A DNA stretch of 64,000 nt from Pythium myriotylum (Eukaryota > Oomycota > Peronosporomycetes > Pythiales > Pythiaceae). The stretch covers positions 558,001 to 622,000 of the forward strand of contig JALJCQ010000023.1 of NCBI GenBank assembly GCA_023091665.1, written 5' to 3'. Below are positions 20,817-33,300 of this stretch, piece by piece. Position 1 is the stretch's first letter; each line of letters opens with the position of its first letter. The translations under genes and the position numbers were made by a program. The notes under the pieces were generated by a model that was given only the letters and a program-made list of their open reading frames with translations, was not told where the DNA came from and ran no database searches.

Positions 20817-22325
20817 TCACGACGAGGCGCGGGCAAGACGATAGAACACATATCGGTCCTGGAACGTCATCGTCGACGGCGTGATCGACTCGATTAGCTT
20901 CTCGTCCAACAAAGCCTGCCCAATGAGCACCGCGTCCACCAGCGATGTGCCGATACGTAATTCTCGGATCACGTTCACCGCCTCAGCGCCGAGAAAGCAT
21001 CCCACGTGACCCTTGTAGAAAAGTAACTTGTTCTTGCGCTCAAAGACTTTGTGGAGAACACGCGCAAGGATGACAAGTGTCTCGTCAGTCACAAGCGCGT
21101 GGACCTCGTCTGAAGCCTCAGAAAAGTCGTATTCAACACTGGCTGCAGATTCACGGGAGACAACCGATTCTCGGTAGTTGTTGGCATTGATTGAGGTTCG
21201 TCGGGCCGCAGGGTCCGTGTAATATTCACCAGCATCGTGGTCAATTGCCCTGGTGAAGCGGTAAAAGTTGTCTTTGTTGTTGTGTAGTTGGTCATCCGTG
21301 CGTGACACATGTTCAATGTAGCCGAGCTTGACCAAGATATGGCCAAAACGCAACGCCATGGCTTGGTCGTCGGCAAAGCCCGTGAGAACCATGTCACGCA
21401 CTGCGTCGCTGCCCACAAAAGTATCCTTGAAGAAACTGAATCGCGAGTGGCGTGTCTTGACTTCCACCGAGGAGAACAAGAAGCGCGTGAGAGCCTTGAA
21501 GAACTCCGTAGGGAGCCCGTCGTGAAACGTGATGTCAATGTGATTGAGCCTCTCAAGCCGAGCTTCTTTCATGGGTGGAAGCTCTTCGCCTCCCCCGAAG
21601 GTGCTGTCATCGTCATCGTCATCGTCATCGTCAATATCAGACAACTCTCCATCTCGATGGAAGTGTTCAATATCGTGATCGTCAAACGCCGTGTCAGCTC
21701 CACTTTGGTTGCTCATCACTTCAGTGTCACCACGACTCGATCCGAGCTCGCTTGAGCTGGCCATGTCCTCAGTGGAAGCTGACGATTGAGTTGATGCCGT
21801 GGACCTGTCGCCAACAGGATCTTCCGAGACGATGCTGCTGTAACTGCCTGGGTGGGCACGATGCAGATGACTCTCCGCAATCGGAGTGTCGTCCAACCCT
21901 GAGCTCGTGGTCGAGAGAGTCCGCGAGCTGCGGCTTGGTCGCCGTGGAGGGAGGTTCTTGTCGAATTGCTTGAAGTCGACAAACGGTTCCATGGACTCGC
22001 GAATCTTGACGATCTTGTCCAGGGCCGTGTTGGTGCGCTGGAGAAGCGCGCGGATCTCATCGGTCGAGGTCCTGCGCGGGCGCGTTTGCGAGGACGGGAG
22101 TCCTCCCATGATCATGGAGGCGCCGAGGGTCGTGTCGCGCGTCGAGTACATGGACTCGCGCGGGACTCCGTTCGGGAGCGGCGGGGACGCCATGGCGCTC
22201 GGTCGGATGGGCTCAAGCCGAAGCGCGCGGTCCGAGCCGTCGATGTCGACCGCGTCGGTCACTGAGGCCCTGTAAACGTGGTTGTTCCGCGCGGGGAACC
22301 CGTTGGCGCCGCCGGAGCCGTGCAT
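20817..22325 (-). CDS. Two-DEP-domain protein
   Basis: About 502 residues from the ATG at 22325 (MHGSGGANGFP). The open frame continues upstream to 22706 but only from a GTG, so an upstream exon cannot be excluded. The N-terminal half is disordered and Ser-rich, with an Asp run (nine Asp, encoded by repeated GATGAC) near residue 235. Two DEP domains follow: about 265-350 (SRFSFFKDTFVGSDAVRDMV, LVKLGYIEHV, FYRFT) and about 405-500 (KLLFYKGHVGCFLGAEAVNV to DRYVFYRLARAS). DEP domains bind membranes or GPCR/G-protein partners, so a signalling role at membranes is likely. It converges on the lipid kinase gene, 145 bases away, and diverges from the ceramidase gene. Confidence 0.8.
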   Translation of the reverse strand: MHGSGGANGFPARNNHVYRASVTDAVDIDGSDRALRLEPIRPSAMASPPLPNGVPRESMYSTRDTTLGASMIMGGLPSSQTRPRRTSTDEIRALLQRTNTALDKIVKIRESMEPFVDFKQFDKNLPPRRPSRSSRTLSTTSSGLDDTPIAESHLHRAHPGSYSSIVSEDPVGDRSTASTQSSASTEDMASSSELGSSRGDTEVMSNQSGADTAFDDHDIEHFHRDGELSDIDDDDDDDDDSTFGGGEELPPMKEARLERLNHIDITFHDGLPTEFFKALTRFLFSSVEVKTRHSRFSFFKDTFVGSDAVRDMVLTGFADDQAMALRFGHILVKLGYIEHVSRTDDQLHNNKDNFYRFTRAIDHDAGEYYTDPAARRTSINANNYRESVVSRESAASVEYDFSEASDEVHALVTDETLVILARVLHKVFERKNKLLFYKGHVGCFLGAEAVNVIRELRIGTSLVDAVLIGQALLDEKLIESITPSTMTFQDRYVFYRLARASS

Positions 22326-22978
22326 GGTTCCCCCGTAATCAGTCTCGCAGAGAGCGGGTGCTTGGGCGTCGACGAGAGTCACTCGCCAGAGGTGCCCACT
22401 CTTTTCGCTTCGTGGCGACGAGAACTCCGGATGCCGCAGTCCTCTGGATCCCCGGACGCCGTCCGGAAGAGCCTGTGTGGATGGAAATGGAGGCTGATCG
22501 CGTCCGGAGAAGGCGCCTTTGAGGCCGTGGAGGTGCGCCACATGCGGACCCAGCTCTCTGGACAGGTCAACACATCTGATTGGCCAGAACCTTCTCCGGA
22601 AGAGGGAGGGCGATCTGGACTCTCTGGATTGGCGAAAATCCTTGAAGCCGGTCGTGGGGTTGTGGGGGTTGCACGCCGGCTTGAGTCTGTGCGAGTACCC
22701 CTTCACGGAGCGATAATACTACTCGGAAGGCTTTCACCAGCAGAACCGTGCGGGTAGTAATACTCGGCGTCTCATAGACACGGGGAAGCCTCCACATGGG
22801 AACTGACTTGCAGGCTCCACCGCTATGTCCAACATCCGCAACATAAGCGGGCTTTGCTTCTCACGAGCAACATAACAGTATTTAATGTGGGTCACATAAT
22901 TGTTCAGTTTCGTGGCAGCGGCCGGACGAAGTTCTTCAACGTGGCGTAGCTCTCTGCGAGATCGTGCGCGAAGGGAGC
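22326..22978. promoter_or_regulatory. Shared divergent promoter region (DEP gene and ceramidase)
   Basis: About 650 bases lie between divergent start codons. The left part stays open in the DEP frame and may be 5' UTR or a missed exon. No clear initiator motif was found. Confidence 0.5.
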
Positions 22979-25813
22979 ATGACGCCGCCGCTCCAGCCGC
23001 CGCTCTCGCCCGCGATGGCCTCGCCCACCAATGCGCAGAAGAAGAGACGTAAGAAGCGTCGCCGCGGGCAGTCCCCCCTCGCCAAGGCTTTAAAATCGCG
23101 GCTGGAGGCCGCGTCGGAAAGAGACGACGACGACGACACCGTGAGCACCAGCACGGCTCAAGACGAAGCGCTCGATGCAGTCCGCGAAGAGGGAATCCAG
23201 TCATCGATACCTGGAGAACCGACTCCGGAGGTTCGGGATGAGCCAGATCAGAGATTGGATGTTCGCACCACCGCAAATGGAAGCAAGATTGAGACTCACG
23301 TGTCGACGAACGTCGACGGTCTCCACGAACAGAAACAGTCTTGGCCAGCAGGGACTGTCAAAACTCACTCTCCTCGCAATGAGTCTGCCGCATTTGAGCA
23401 AGAGTCGACGCCATCTGCGCGGGGTCGTGGTGCGAGTTTTGTGGCGTCTCCAAGGCGACGCCGAACGAGTTCGACCTCTTCGGACCCTTCACACCCGCCA
23501 CCTCCCACACCGACTCATTCAGACTTACACATTGGGGCAGCTATGTACGATATTACGGGCCCTGCGGCTGAAGTCGGGATGTTCGGATACGCGAAAGGTG
23601 GCCAATTAACCGCGGGAATCCATATGCGACTTCGAGCTCGTGCCTTCGCGTTTCTCCATCAACCAACCCAAAAAGCTTGCGTCTATGTCTGCTGTGATCT
23701 TGGTATGATATCAGAATGGGTTACACAGACCGTGATCTCACGACTGGCCGTCCACAAGTCACTCCCCAAAGGGCGATACACGCGCGAAAACGTGATGATC
23801 AGCGCGACCCATACGCATTGTGCACCTGGCGGGATGTCGCACTACTTCATTTATAGCATGCACCCCCCGTTGCGAGGAGCAGATCGTCAGAACTTCGAGT
23901 GTGTTGTCACGGGGATTGTTGAGGCTATCATCCGAGCGCACAACAATCTTCAGCCTGGGTTCATTCGTGTCGCGAAAGGAGAGTGCTTGAACGCGTCAGT
24001 GAACCGGTCCGAAGACGCGTACAATGCAAACCCAGCGCACGAACGTGCCAAGTACAGGCATAATACCGACAAGGAGATGGTGCTCTGGCGACTGGACGGT
24101 GTCAATGGCTTCCCCATCGGAATGATTAACTGGTGAGTTCAGTTGAATGGTGGTTATAGCTGTTGAGCTGACGTACGACAATCTGTTTTGAAGGTTTGCA
24201 GTGCACCCGACTAGCATGGGCAATTGGTATACTCTAATCACTGGCGATAACAAGGTACACCAGTGCGGAGTTTTGACTTAGCTATCCTCAAGGCTAAGGT
24301 TACTCATTTCATGTAGGGATATGCTGCTCATGTGTTTGAACAAGAGCAGGGTACCAGGCATCTCCTTGACAAACCACGAAGCTTTGTCGCTGCATTTGCT
24401 CAGAGTAACGAGGGTGACGTGAGCCCTAACATATGCGGCCCTCGACATCACATCACTCAACACAAAGATTTCGAGCGCATGCTCATTGTCGCTAACGCGC
24501 AATTGCAGAAGGCACGCGATCTGTACCGCAAGGCTCTGTATTCACCTGCAATCATGGGGCCAATCAAGTACGCCCACCAATACGTTGAGTTCGGAGCCAT
24601 TCAGCTCGTTGACAAGTGGCATATTCACGAAGAGTGCTCAAACTCAACATCGCCTGGGTGTATCGGCGTGTCAATGATTAGTGGGACGAACTTTGATGGT
24701 CGAGGAGTGCCGCTGATTCCTGAAGGCTTGACGTGGGGCATGTATCCGAAAGTCACCACAGTCCCAGAGCTCCAGCAGTCGCAAAAGGAGAAGCCGGTCA
24801 TCTTCCCCACTGCAAGCTATGGGCTTTCACCAGCAGTTCTTCCCCTCCAACTGGTGATCATTGGAGACAACCTCTCATTGGCTGCCATTCCCTTTGAAGC
24901 GACCACCATGGCTGGGAGACGACTTCGAGCTTCCCTTCAAGCTGTTCTCAAAGATGACTTGCAAATGGGAGAGGTGTCCGATCCTGTGATATCAGGTTTG
25001 AGCAACGCTTATTGTGGCTATCTGACCACGCGTGAAGAATACTCAGTCCAGCGCTACGAAGGCGCATCCACACACTTTGGACCGAACCAGTTGTGTGCAA
25101 CAATGCAGCAATTCGAGATGCTTGCTCACGCTGCCTGCCAGTCTAAGCTGATGAAGTTTGCGACATTACCGCCTCCTAAGATCAACGGCGTTGGTGTGCT
25201 GGACTACAACCTCCCTGTTGTACATGATGGTCTTCCGCCCAACGCTACGTATGGTGGTGTGATTTCGGATGTGCTCAAGGAGTATCGCCCGGGTTCGACC
25301 GTCACAGCGAGCTTCCATGCTGCCCACCCGAAAAATAACTTGCGAACGCAGGGGACATTCCTCGAAGTGCACCGTTGGATAGTTGATCCAGCTCGATCAG
25401 AAGGAGGAGTTTGGGTTATGCATGCCGATGATGGTGATGCAAATACGTTCTTTCATTGGCGGCGTTGCGGCACCTTCGCATCTGCGGTGACGATAGAATG
25501 GTGCATTCCGGAGACGACCCCGGCTGGGGGATATCGCCTCAAAGTAAACGGAGACTTCAAGCGATTCTTCACTGGCAACGTGTCTTCATACAGCGGCTTC
25601 TCATCTCCGTTTGAAGTCGTCCTTCCAGGTGACGAGGAAGACGTTTCTGATGAAACAGCTATCGACGAGGACAATTGCCCGCAAGATTCATCAGCTGTTG
25701 GCATGAACGAGGGTGAACACATCAATTCATCACGCGGAGAAGCTGCAAACATCGAGAAGAATGGTGGAGAGGTCTTGCTCCCACCAGCAAAAAAGCAGAG
25801 GAAGCAACGTTGA
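22979..25813 (+). CDS. Neutral/alkaline ceramidase
   Basis: Three exons, 22979..24132, 24194..24254 and 24317..25813, about 903 residues. The enzyme hydrolyses ceramide to sphingosine and a fatty acid. The catalytic domain begins near residue 188 (HIGAAMYDITGPAAEVGMFGY). The zinc-ligand motif ATHTHCAPGGMSHY differs from the common THTHSGPGG form. The active-site motif NEGDVSPNICGP contains the nucleophilic Ser. The immunoglobulin-like C-terminal region follows (PEWR-like WRRCGTFASAVTIEWCIPET). Unusually for a family that is normally secreted or membrane-anchored, the first ~185 residues have no signal peptide: they are disordered, with a strongly basic patch (KKRRKKRRRG at about 18-27) then an acidic one. 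The C-terminus is also basic (PPAKKQRKQR). An intracellular location is possible, or a missed signal-peptide exon. Confidence 0.88.
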
Positions 25814-26159
25814 GACCAGATACACCTGGACCTGCTCAATCCCAGTGTTTCAAACAATTTTGCTGATGCAGAATCGGGTCTTAATCTAGTGCTCGTGTTT
25901 AAAACACCTTTTGCTTACCTTGGCGAAGAACCAGAAGCACAATCATGATGAGTACAATGAACTGATACAAGTGATAAGCCATTCTGGTTCGCTCTTGAAA
26001 AGAGGGATTCTCTCTTCATAAGAGCGATCTGTAGATGTAAACGCCAAACGTCAAACAGAATGGACTCTGAAGAACCCACATGAACGGGATGGCTTCGTTG
26101 CCGCAAATGGCAAGTACTTCGCATTTCGCAAGGCCTCAAGTAGATCTACCAGCGATACA
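25814..26159. other. Intergenic between ceramidase and ABC transporter genes
   Basis: 346 bases. 3' flank of one plus-strand gene and promoter of the next. Nothing else recognised. Confidence 0.55.
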
Positions 26160-29100
26160 ATGAAGGACTCAAGGCCCTCAGACGACGCCGCGTACGCACG
26201 TCTAGCATCTCCGCTGCCCTCGGAAGCTGCGCCACTCCACCAGGAGCCGCATCCGCTCGAGCGCGCGGGGTGGCTCTCGCAGCTCACAATGTGGTGGATG
26301 AATGACGTCATCCACCGCGGGTACCCGAGACCATTGGAGGAGCGAGACGTGTGGGACCTACCGGCGCAGGACCGTGCAGCGCACTTGGAACAAGAGTTCG
26401 ACCGCCATTACGCCGCTGGTGCGTTGGGAGATGATCGCAGCAAGCCTCCTCACCCATACCCACCGATACACGGCGCCATGTGGGGCTCCACGAAAGGCAC
26501 GATGGCTCTTGCTGTGGCCCTGTATTTCCTCAGTGCGGCTGCATCGCTCCTCCAACCTATTGTGATCAAAGCGCTACTCCAGTTCCTCCAGGGCTCACCC
26601 TCTAATATGTTGGGCATCGACTCGGGCTACGTCCTAGCCTCACTACTCACATTGACCGCATTTGTGTCCGTCTCAGCTCTAGACTTTGGGATGTTTCGAG
26701 CTACTCGCGCTGGGATCCAGGCGCGCACGATCGTTGTGAACGCTGTGTTTCAAAAGACCCTCAAGCTTTCCTCGACTGCACGCCAAGCAATCAACAGCGG
26801 TGACATCATCACACTGGCGGGTGTAGACAGCGAGCGACTCTACGAAGCCTACGCAAACGGACTGTGGGTGATCGTCTCACCCGTGATGGTGGCGGTTGCT
26901 TGTCTCTTGATCGGCCTGACGATGGGCTGGCTAGTCGGTCTCTCTTCCGCCGTGTGTGCTGTCGCTATTCTTGCTTTTGCCATGACCAATTCGCGTCAGA
27001 TCGGCAAGCTACGAAGACGCATACTCAAAGTCGCCGGTGAGCGAGTCCAGCTAACAAACGAGGTCATGCAAGGGATTCGGGTCATCAAAATGTATGCGTG
27101 GGAAGAAGCCGTGCTTCATCGCGTGGCATCGATACGTGACCGTGAGATCGAAATGCTCCGGCAGTACAACTACATGCGAGCGACAAACTATGTTGTACTG
27201 ACGATGGGCCAGACGTTTATGACAGCAGTGTGCCTCGTTGTTTATGTTTATCAAGGCAACGATCTCAATGTTCCCACGACATTCGCACTGTTGGCGTTCA
27301 CAAATGTGTGCCGAATGCCATTTAGCGTGTTCTCCAACGCGGCGGTATTTGCTAACGAAGCCTTAGCGTCTATGGATCGTGTTGCTAAGTTTCTCTTTGC
27401 TGATGAAGTTGACACCACCGGCTTGAATCATCTTACCATGCAAAATGACAAGATGATCGTTGAGATCTCCGACGCAGACTTCACATGGCAAACTGGCGGA
27501 GGTGCGAGTGAGACGCCACTGCCCGCAACTTTGCGAGGGATCAACCTGATAGTGGCTCGGGGCTCCCTCACGGTCGTTGTTGGTGCTGTGGGCAGTGGAA
27601 AGTCGAGTCTGACGAGTGCTTTGTTGGGCGAGATGCACCAATTAAAAGGAGAATGCATAGTGCGTGGTGCCATCGCGTACGCCAGTCAGCAACCGTGGAT
27701 ACAACACAACAGCGTGCGCGAAAACATTCTCTTCGGAACCGCGTATGACAAGGACCGGTACACCCGAGTGATCAATGCATGCCAACTGACACGTGATCTT
27801 GAGATATTGGAGCACGGCGACCAGACAGAGATTGGTGAGCGCGGCATCAACTTGAGTGGTGGACAGAAGGCTCGCGTAAGTTTGGCTCGAGTGATGTATC
27901 GGCTGTCGACGGCTGATTTTTTGGTGCTTGATGATCCGCTTAGTGCGCTGGACGTTCACGTTGCAAATGCTGTATTCCAAGAATGTGTCTTGGGACTAGC
28001 GAACACAAAGACCCGCCTTCTGGTGCTCAATTCTCATTATCATTTGTTGAAACATGCCGACCGAGTCATCGTTCTTGAAAATGGCGAAGTTGCTGGCCAA
28101 GGTTCTTATGTGGAGATGAAAGCTCAGTTTCCAGATCTCGACGACCAGGCTCACGAGAAGGCTGTGGCAAACAAGCAGGAAACAATTGACGTCCTGGATG
28201 AGGATGAGTCGAATATCAGGACCGAGGCAGTCATCAAACCAACGGATCTGAATGGGTCTGAAAGAGATCATAAGACTGCAGATAATCGTGCGAAGCCGAA
28301 GTCGATGATGGTTACTGAAGATCGCGCGACTGGAGCGATAACATGGCGTACTTACGCCGATTTCCTGGCTTTGAGTGGCTGGGGCAGTGGCCTATCTTTG
28401 GGGGTAGCGCTCTTGATTGTGTTCGCAATCGGCCAGTGTGGTGTTTTGGCTGCCGACTACTTCCTCACATACTGGTCCAACGGAGACTTGCGCGATTGGA
28501 TTTCTCGTGAAACAACGTTGCTTTGGATCTTCGTCTCGATCGCCGTTGCGGCCACGTTACTATCAGTTGCGCGAGCAGTCTTTCTCACCGAAATCTGCAT
28601 CCACAGTTCTGATGCCATGCATGCACGATACTTCAAAAAGGTCCTCTTCGCTCCAATCTCGACATTTTTTGACGTGACTCCTGTCGGACAAGTGCTCAAT
28701 CGCTTCTCCCGTGATCTTGACCAGATCGACAACCCATTGCCTTATTACGGACTTGCACTCCTTGTGTATTTCATGCTCACGCTCGCGATCCTGGTTGTAT
28801 GTGCGGTCACGACTCCCACGACCATCATCCTCTATGCACCACTATGGTACGCCTGCTCCTGGTTGCAAAAACGGTTCCTGGCCACGTCGCGAGAGCTCAA
28901 GCGCCTCGATGGAATCACGCGCTCTCCGTACCTGAACCTTGTAGCGGAGACCATCAACGGCTTGGAAAGCATCCGAGCATTTAGTATGACGTCCCACTTC
29001 TCGAAGAAGTGCCGCGATCTCATCGACTACAATGCCAAGTTCTACTTTCTTTTTCAACAGTCATCCAACTGGTTTGTTATGAGGCTCGATTGGCTGGTAA

Positions 29101-30083
29101 CAACCGTAGTGGTTGCTGTTTCCTTCACAGTTGTTGCATGGCGAAGCTCGGTTGGAGCTGCAAGTGCGGGCATTGCGTTGACTTACGCTGTCCAGTTGAC
29201 GATGAATTTCCAACGACTCATGACGCGGGCAAGTGCGACCGATAACTTCCTTACGTCATTCGAACGACTTGCTCACTACGACTCGCTCCCCGAGGAAGGT
29301 TATAATATTGCGAAATCGAGCAAAGCCGACAAGACTAGCTGGCGTTCTGAGGGATCCATCGAGTTCAGCGGAGTGTGGTTGCGTTATCGCGAAGGACTTG
29401 ACTTTGTACTCCGCGACGTCTCTTTCACTATCCAAGGCGGCGAAAAGATTGGTGTCTGTGGTCGCACTGGTTCAGGCAAGTCAACTCTCATGAATGCTAT
29501 CTTTCGCACGGTTGAGCTTGGTAGCGGCACGGTCTTGATCGATGGAGTCGATATCGCGACTATACCAGTTCAGACTCTGCGTTCGCGTTTAACTGTTATT
29601 CCCCAAGACCCTGTGCTTTTTTGTGGCACGTTGCGATACAACCTCGATCCGTTTGGCGAGAGAAGTGACGCAGATCTCTTCGACGTGCTTCGCAAAGTAC
29701 GTCTGATCAACGATGTGGAAAAATGGGGTCAAGGGCTTTCGTATACCGTTCAGGAAAAAGGTGAGAACCTTTCTGTTGGGCAACGACAGCTGCTATGTAT
29801 TGCACGCGCGCTACTACGTGCGTCCAAGATCGTTTTGATCGATGAGGCGACTGCAAGTGTCGATCAGGCCCTAGACCGATGGATTCAGGTATCAATCAAG
29901 GAAAACTTTCGAGCGTGCACTACGCTTACCATAGCACATCGACTTGAGACCATCGTCGACAGCGACCGCATCCTTGTGATGGACCAAGGTCAGGTGGCCG
30001 AGTTCGACACGCCAGCGACGCTGATCAACAAGAGAAATGGGCTGTTTGCGTCGCTAATTGCGAGCACAGCTGGCGGCAATTGA
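26160..30083 (+). CDS. ABC transporter, subfamily C (MRP-like)
   Basis: Single exon of 1307 residues, a full transporter without the extra TMD0 (a short MRP such as ABCC4). It starts at an ATG and shows the MRP-type opening ERAGWLSQLTMWWMNDVIHRGY. Membrane domain 1 spans about 110-390. NBD1 has Walker A GAVGSGKSSL near 474, signature LSGGQKARVSLAR near 564 and Walker B FLVLDDPLSALD. Membrane domain 2 spans about 735-1010. NBD2 has Walker A GRTGSGKSTL near 1099, an altered signature LSVGQRQLLCIARAL near 1203 and Walker B IVLIDEATASVD. It should export organic anions or glutathione conjugates from the cytosol across the plasma or vacuolar membrane; the substrate is not predictable. The linker around residues 660-715 is highly charged. 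Confidence 0.95.
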   Translation: MKDSRPSDDAAYARLASPLPSEAAPLHQEPHPLERAGWLSQLTMWWMNDVIHRGYPRPLEERDVWDLPAQDRAAHLEQEFDRHYAAGALGDDRSKPPHPYPPIHGAMWGSTKGTMALAVALYFLSAAASLLQPIVIKALLQFLQGSPSNMLGIDSGYVLASLLTLTAFVSVSALDFGMFRATRAGIQARTIVVNAVFQKTLKLSSTARQAINSGDIITLAGVDSERLYEAYANGLWVIVSPVMVAVACLLIGLTMGWLVGLSSAVCAVAILAFAMTNSRQIGKLRRRILKVAGERVQLTNEVMQGIRVIKMYAWEEAVLHRVASIRDREIEMLRQYNYMRATNYVVLTMGQTFMTAVCLVVYVYQGNDLNVPTTFALLAFTNVCRMPFSVFSNAAVFANEALASMDRVAKFLFADEVDTTGLNHLTMQNDKMIVEISDADFTWQTGGGASETPLPATLRGINLIVARGSLTVVVGAVGSGKSSLTSALLGEMHQLKGECIVRGAIAYASQQPWIQHNSVRENILFGTAYDKDRYTRVINACQLTRDLEILEHGDQTEIGERGINLSGGQKARVSLARVMYRLSTADFLVLDDPLSALDVHVANAVFQECVLGLANTKTRLLVLNSHYHLLKHADRVIVLENGEVAGQGSYVEMKAQFPDLDDQAHEKAVANKQETIDVLDEDESNIRTEAVIKPTDLNGSERDHKTADNRAKPKSMMVTEDRATGAITWRTYADFLALSGWGSGLSLGVALLIVFAIGQCGVLAADYFLTYWSNGDLRDWISRETTLLWIFVSIAVAATLLSVARAVFLTEICIHSSDAMHARYFKKVLFAPISTFFDVTPVGQVLNRFSRDLDQIDNPLPYYGLALLVYFMLTLAILVVCAVTTPTTIILYAPLWYACSWLQKRFLATSRELKRLDGITRSPYLNLVAETINGLESIRAFSMTSHFSKKCRDLIDYNAKFYFLFQQSSNWFVMRLDWLVTTVVVAVSFTVVAWRSSVGAASAGIALTYAVQLTMNFQRLMTRASATDNFLTSFERLAHYDSLPEEGYNIAKSSKADKTSWRSEGSIEFSGVWLRYREGLDFVLRDVSFTIQGGEKIGVCGRTGSGKSTLMNAIFRTVELGSGTVLIDGVDIATIPVQTLRSRLTVIPQDPVLFCGTLRYNLDPFGERSDADLFDVLRKVRLINDVEKWGQGLSYTVQEKGENLSVGQRQLLCIARALLRASKIVLIDEATASVDQALDRWIQVSIKENFRACTTLTIAHRLETIVDSDRILVMDQGQVAEFDTPATLINKRNGLFASLIASTAGGN

Positions 30084-30332
30084 GACTGGAGGGTTTGAGG
30101 TTATGGATGCAAGAACCATGGCAATTGCATAATCTCTATTGATCGGTTACATCCTTCTGTACTGGCTCCAAACCCATCGGTAGTGTTCTCCATGGTATTT
30201 CAGGGTCACTTCATTATGGACCTATCACCTAGCTGTCTATGTATGGATGATCAAAGTGAGCATCCATCCTTGCTTGTCCAACGCGAAGGCTCTGACCAAA
30301 CTGTCTGCGTGGGTGCTGGCGTGCTCTAGATA

Positions 30333-33300
30333 ATGGAGCCGCAGCAGTCTGACGCCCACACGGAGGTGGGCGTCGTGGGTAATCACGCGAAAAACGTCCA
30401 CGATGAGGAGCCCCAGCAGCAAGGCGTTGAGTCCGACTTTGATTCAGAGCAGTTCGCTGCGTTGCTCAAAAACCAGCTTATTGCGTACAATTTCTCGTGG
30501 GATCCGCTCATGAGAGCGCTCGAGTCGCTTGCAGCGTCAATGGTGCGACAGCAGCGAACACAAAAGAGCAACAATAACGCACTAGACGACATGCGAGAGC
30601 AGGTTCATGCCTTGCGCGACCGCTTGGATCAGTCAGAACACCAGAAGCAGGAAAGTGTGTCAGCCCTCGCCCAGCTTCAAGACGAAGTTGCCGGTTTGCG
30701 CAACGAGCTTTTCAACGCGAGACAAGACCAACATGCCCAACAGGAAGAAATCCAAAAGCTGAAAGAAGCACGATTGGAACAGCCATCTCCTGGTACTTCT
30801 GGCGATTTGGCAGCAGCTCCGACAACAGCTTACGCGAGCGCTGACGACCTAAAAACTGTGAAGCAGGCCCTCACGAACCAGTTGCGGAAGTCTTTGTCCG
30901 CTGTTTTCGGGGAGCAGTTCATCGTAAACGATGAAGATGATGATATGGTCGATATGGATGCCGATCGCTCAGTAGAAGGAAGTCAGGCTGAAGCTTTGAT
31001 TCCTGGATCTGCGGACACCGTCAACGGGATCAGTGATACTGGTGCAGACCGGCCTCCGTCGCGACCAGGTACAGGGGTGAGTGGGGTGCTCCGAACACCG
31101 CTTCCTGGTGTACCATTCGCCTCCGAGGCCGTTGTCAAAGCTGAGCTAGACAAGCTCCGAGAACTCCAGGCTGCGATGGAAGCGAAGCTAGCGGCACAGA
31201 AGACATCAATGGAAGCGCTCGACGATCGCGTGGGTACCATGGATGTTCGTCTAGACGCAGCACAGCAACAACGGCGCAACTCTAAATCCATCGTGATCGG
31301 TAACCCAGAGCTGTTGCAAAAGCAAATTGACGAGCTCAAGGACCAGCAGACTGCTCTTCTTCAGCAGATTAAAGAGCAGGCACAGACCGTGGATAAACAA
31401 GCTTCCGGATTCAAAGAGCTTGTCGCTACACTCGATGACATCACACTACAACAGCAAATGCTGAGCGCCCGCCCTGCTGGCGGAACCGAGGGAAGCGCAC
31501 GAGCCAGCGGATCCGATACCTCAGGACTAACACAGCTTGATCTTTCACTCGTGTTCACGAAGATCGCAGACCTACGACGAGCGACGGACGCGTCGATTGA
31601 CCAGATTCAGCAGAGCGTTCGCGAGGCCGCTGATTCAATGTCCACCCAACAGGCACAACTTGACGCTCTTCGCCACGCTATTGTGTTCAATGAACTGCAG
31701 AAGCTGCGACTGCTGGAGGCAAGGTTGGCTCTGCAGAAGGAATTGCTGGACCGTAATCAAACTCATCAAGACCGCACGAAGCCACTACTAGCAGAGTGGA
31801 AGAAGCAGCTTGAGCAGACGGAGGAGAAGTTGCAACACGGGCTATGCGACCAAGACGTCATGGACGAAATGCAGCAGTTGCAGCGCAATTACCACCGCAC
31901 GATGCTCACCATGACGCCACTAATCAACTCACCCCTGATGATCGCCGAGTCGCTGCAAAAACTTGCAGACGAAGTCAAGGACGTGCAGGGTGGCGTGCAA
32001 AGTGGTACCATGTCGGTGTTGCTGAATGGTTCAAGTAGCGGAGACGCTCGTCTTCAGCGCGTTGAGGAGTTTGCGACGAAGCTGCAGTATTTGGATGAGG
32101 AGGTTGACGCTACTCAACAGGTCAATGTGGTCACAGAAAAGAAGAACGACCCGCTACTTAAATCGCTCGACACGATGCGAGATAAGCTAGAGAGTATGTG
32201 GTCCCTATGGCATCAGAATTTGATCAAAAGGAAGAGCTCGTCAGGATCGGACACCTCACCACGGATTGACCCGTCAACGCTTTCGTCGTCTGAAGGGATG
32301 CGGGACGTGGAGCTGCGGCTCATGGGCGCTGTGAGGCGGGTCAACTCCCTCGAGGAAGAGGTTGATCGACTTGGGGGTCTGATGAGTACGTCATCTGCCA
32401 GCCAAGGAGTTGGCGTGCGAACGAGCGCAGATGATATCGTGAAGCTACGCAAAGACATGCAGGATGAGATACAACGGCTTTCACACGTGGTTGCTGGGCT
32501 CCAGGCTTCTTCTTCTGCGCTTGTTCCAACTGCGCCTTCAGGACGAACGACGAATCGTTCTCCAGATCCAGCATCACCGAGCCGCGGAGATCTTGTGGGT
32601 GATCTTCATGCACAAATGCTAAGGCGAGGTGGTCGTGACATTGATGGTCGGTTCCACGAAGAGAGCGAGGATGGCGGTCCCGGCGTGAACACCCAGCGGA
32701 CGACATACGATGCATTACTCAAAGATCTCACGAAGAGAGTTACGCAGGCGGTTATGCAGCATCTTGACAAGTCTGGCGGCGCTCGTGGCGGACCAGCAGG
32801 TATTGGTGCTAATCCAAATGTCAACTTCCGCACGCTACTTGAGAATTTCACCCAAAAATTTGATGAGCGACTGGAAGACACCCGCGAGTTCACGATCGAG
32901 GAGCTGACAAAGCTGCGCAAAGAGCTGCTCGACCTGCTCAAGGCAAAGCTTGAGGCTGCATTGCGGGATCTACGCGCCGAGTTCATGATGATTTACTACC
33001 CACCAGCAGGAGGCGGTGAGAATGGCGGTGACTCCACAGCGGTCGGCACGAAGCCGGTCATGTGCGTGGCGTGTAGTCGACCAGTGCCGGTGTCGGGGGT
33101 CATCCGAGAGCCGGGGACCTACCCTTCAGCGGAGCTTATCGCCGAACAGACTAGCTCGCTGCTTCACGCTGACTTGGAGTACGATCGCAGCGATGAGGAT
33201 TTCGTTTTTCGTGCTGGCTTTAAGATGCCCGCCGATAGGTACGATAAGCCTCTTACCGAGTGCTCCGTCCGCTGACACACTTCCTTGGCTTGCAGGAAAA

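Noticed and set aside
22326..22706. Extended N-terminus of the DEP protein
   Set aside because: The frame is open but starts from a GTG and overlaps the divergent promoter. No ATG or domain.
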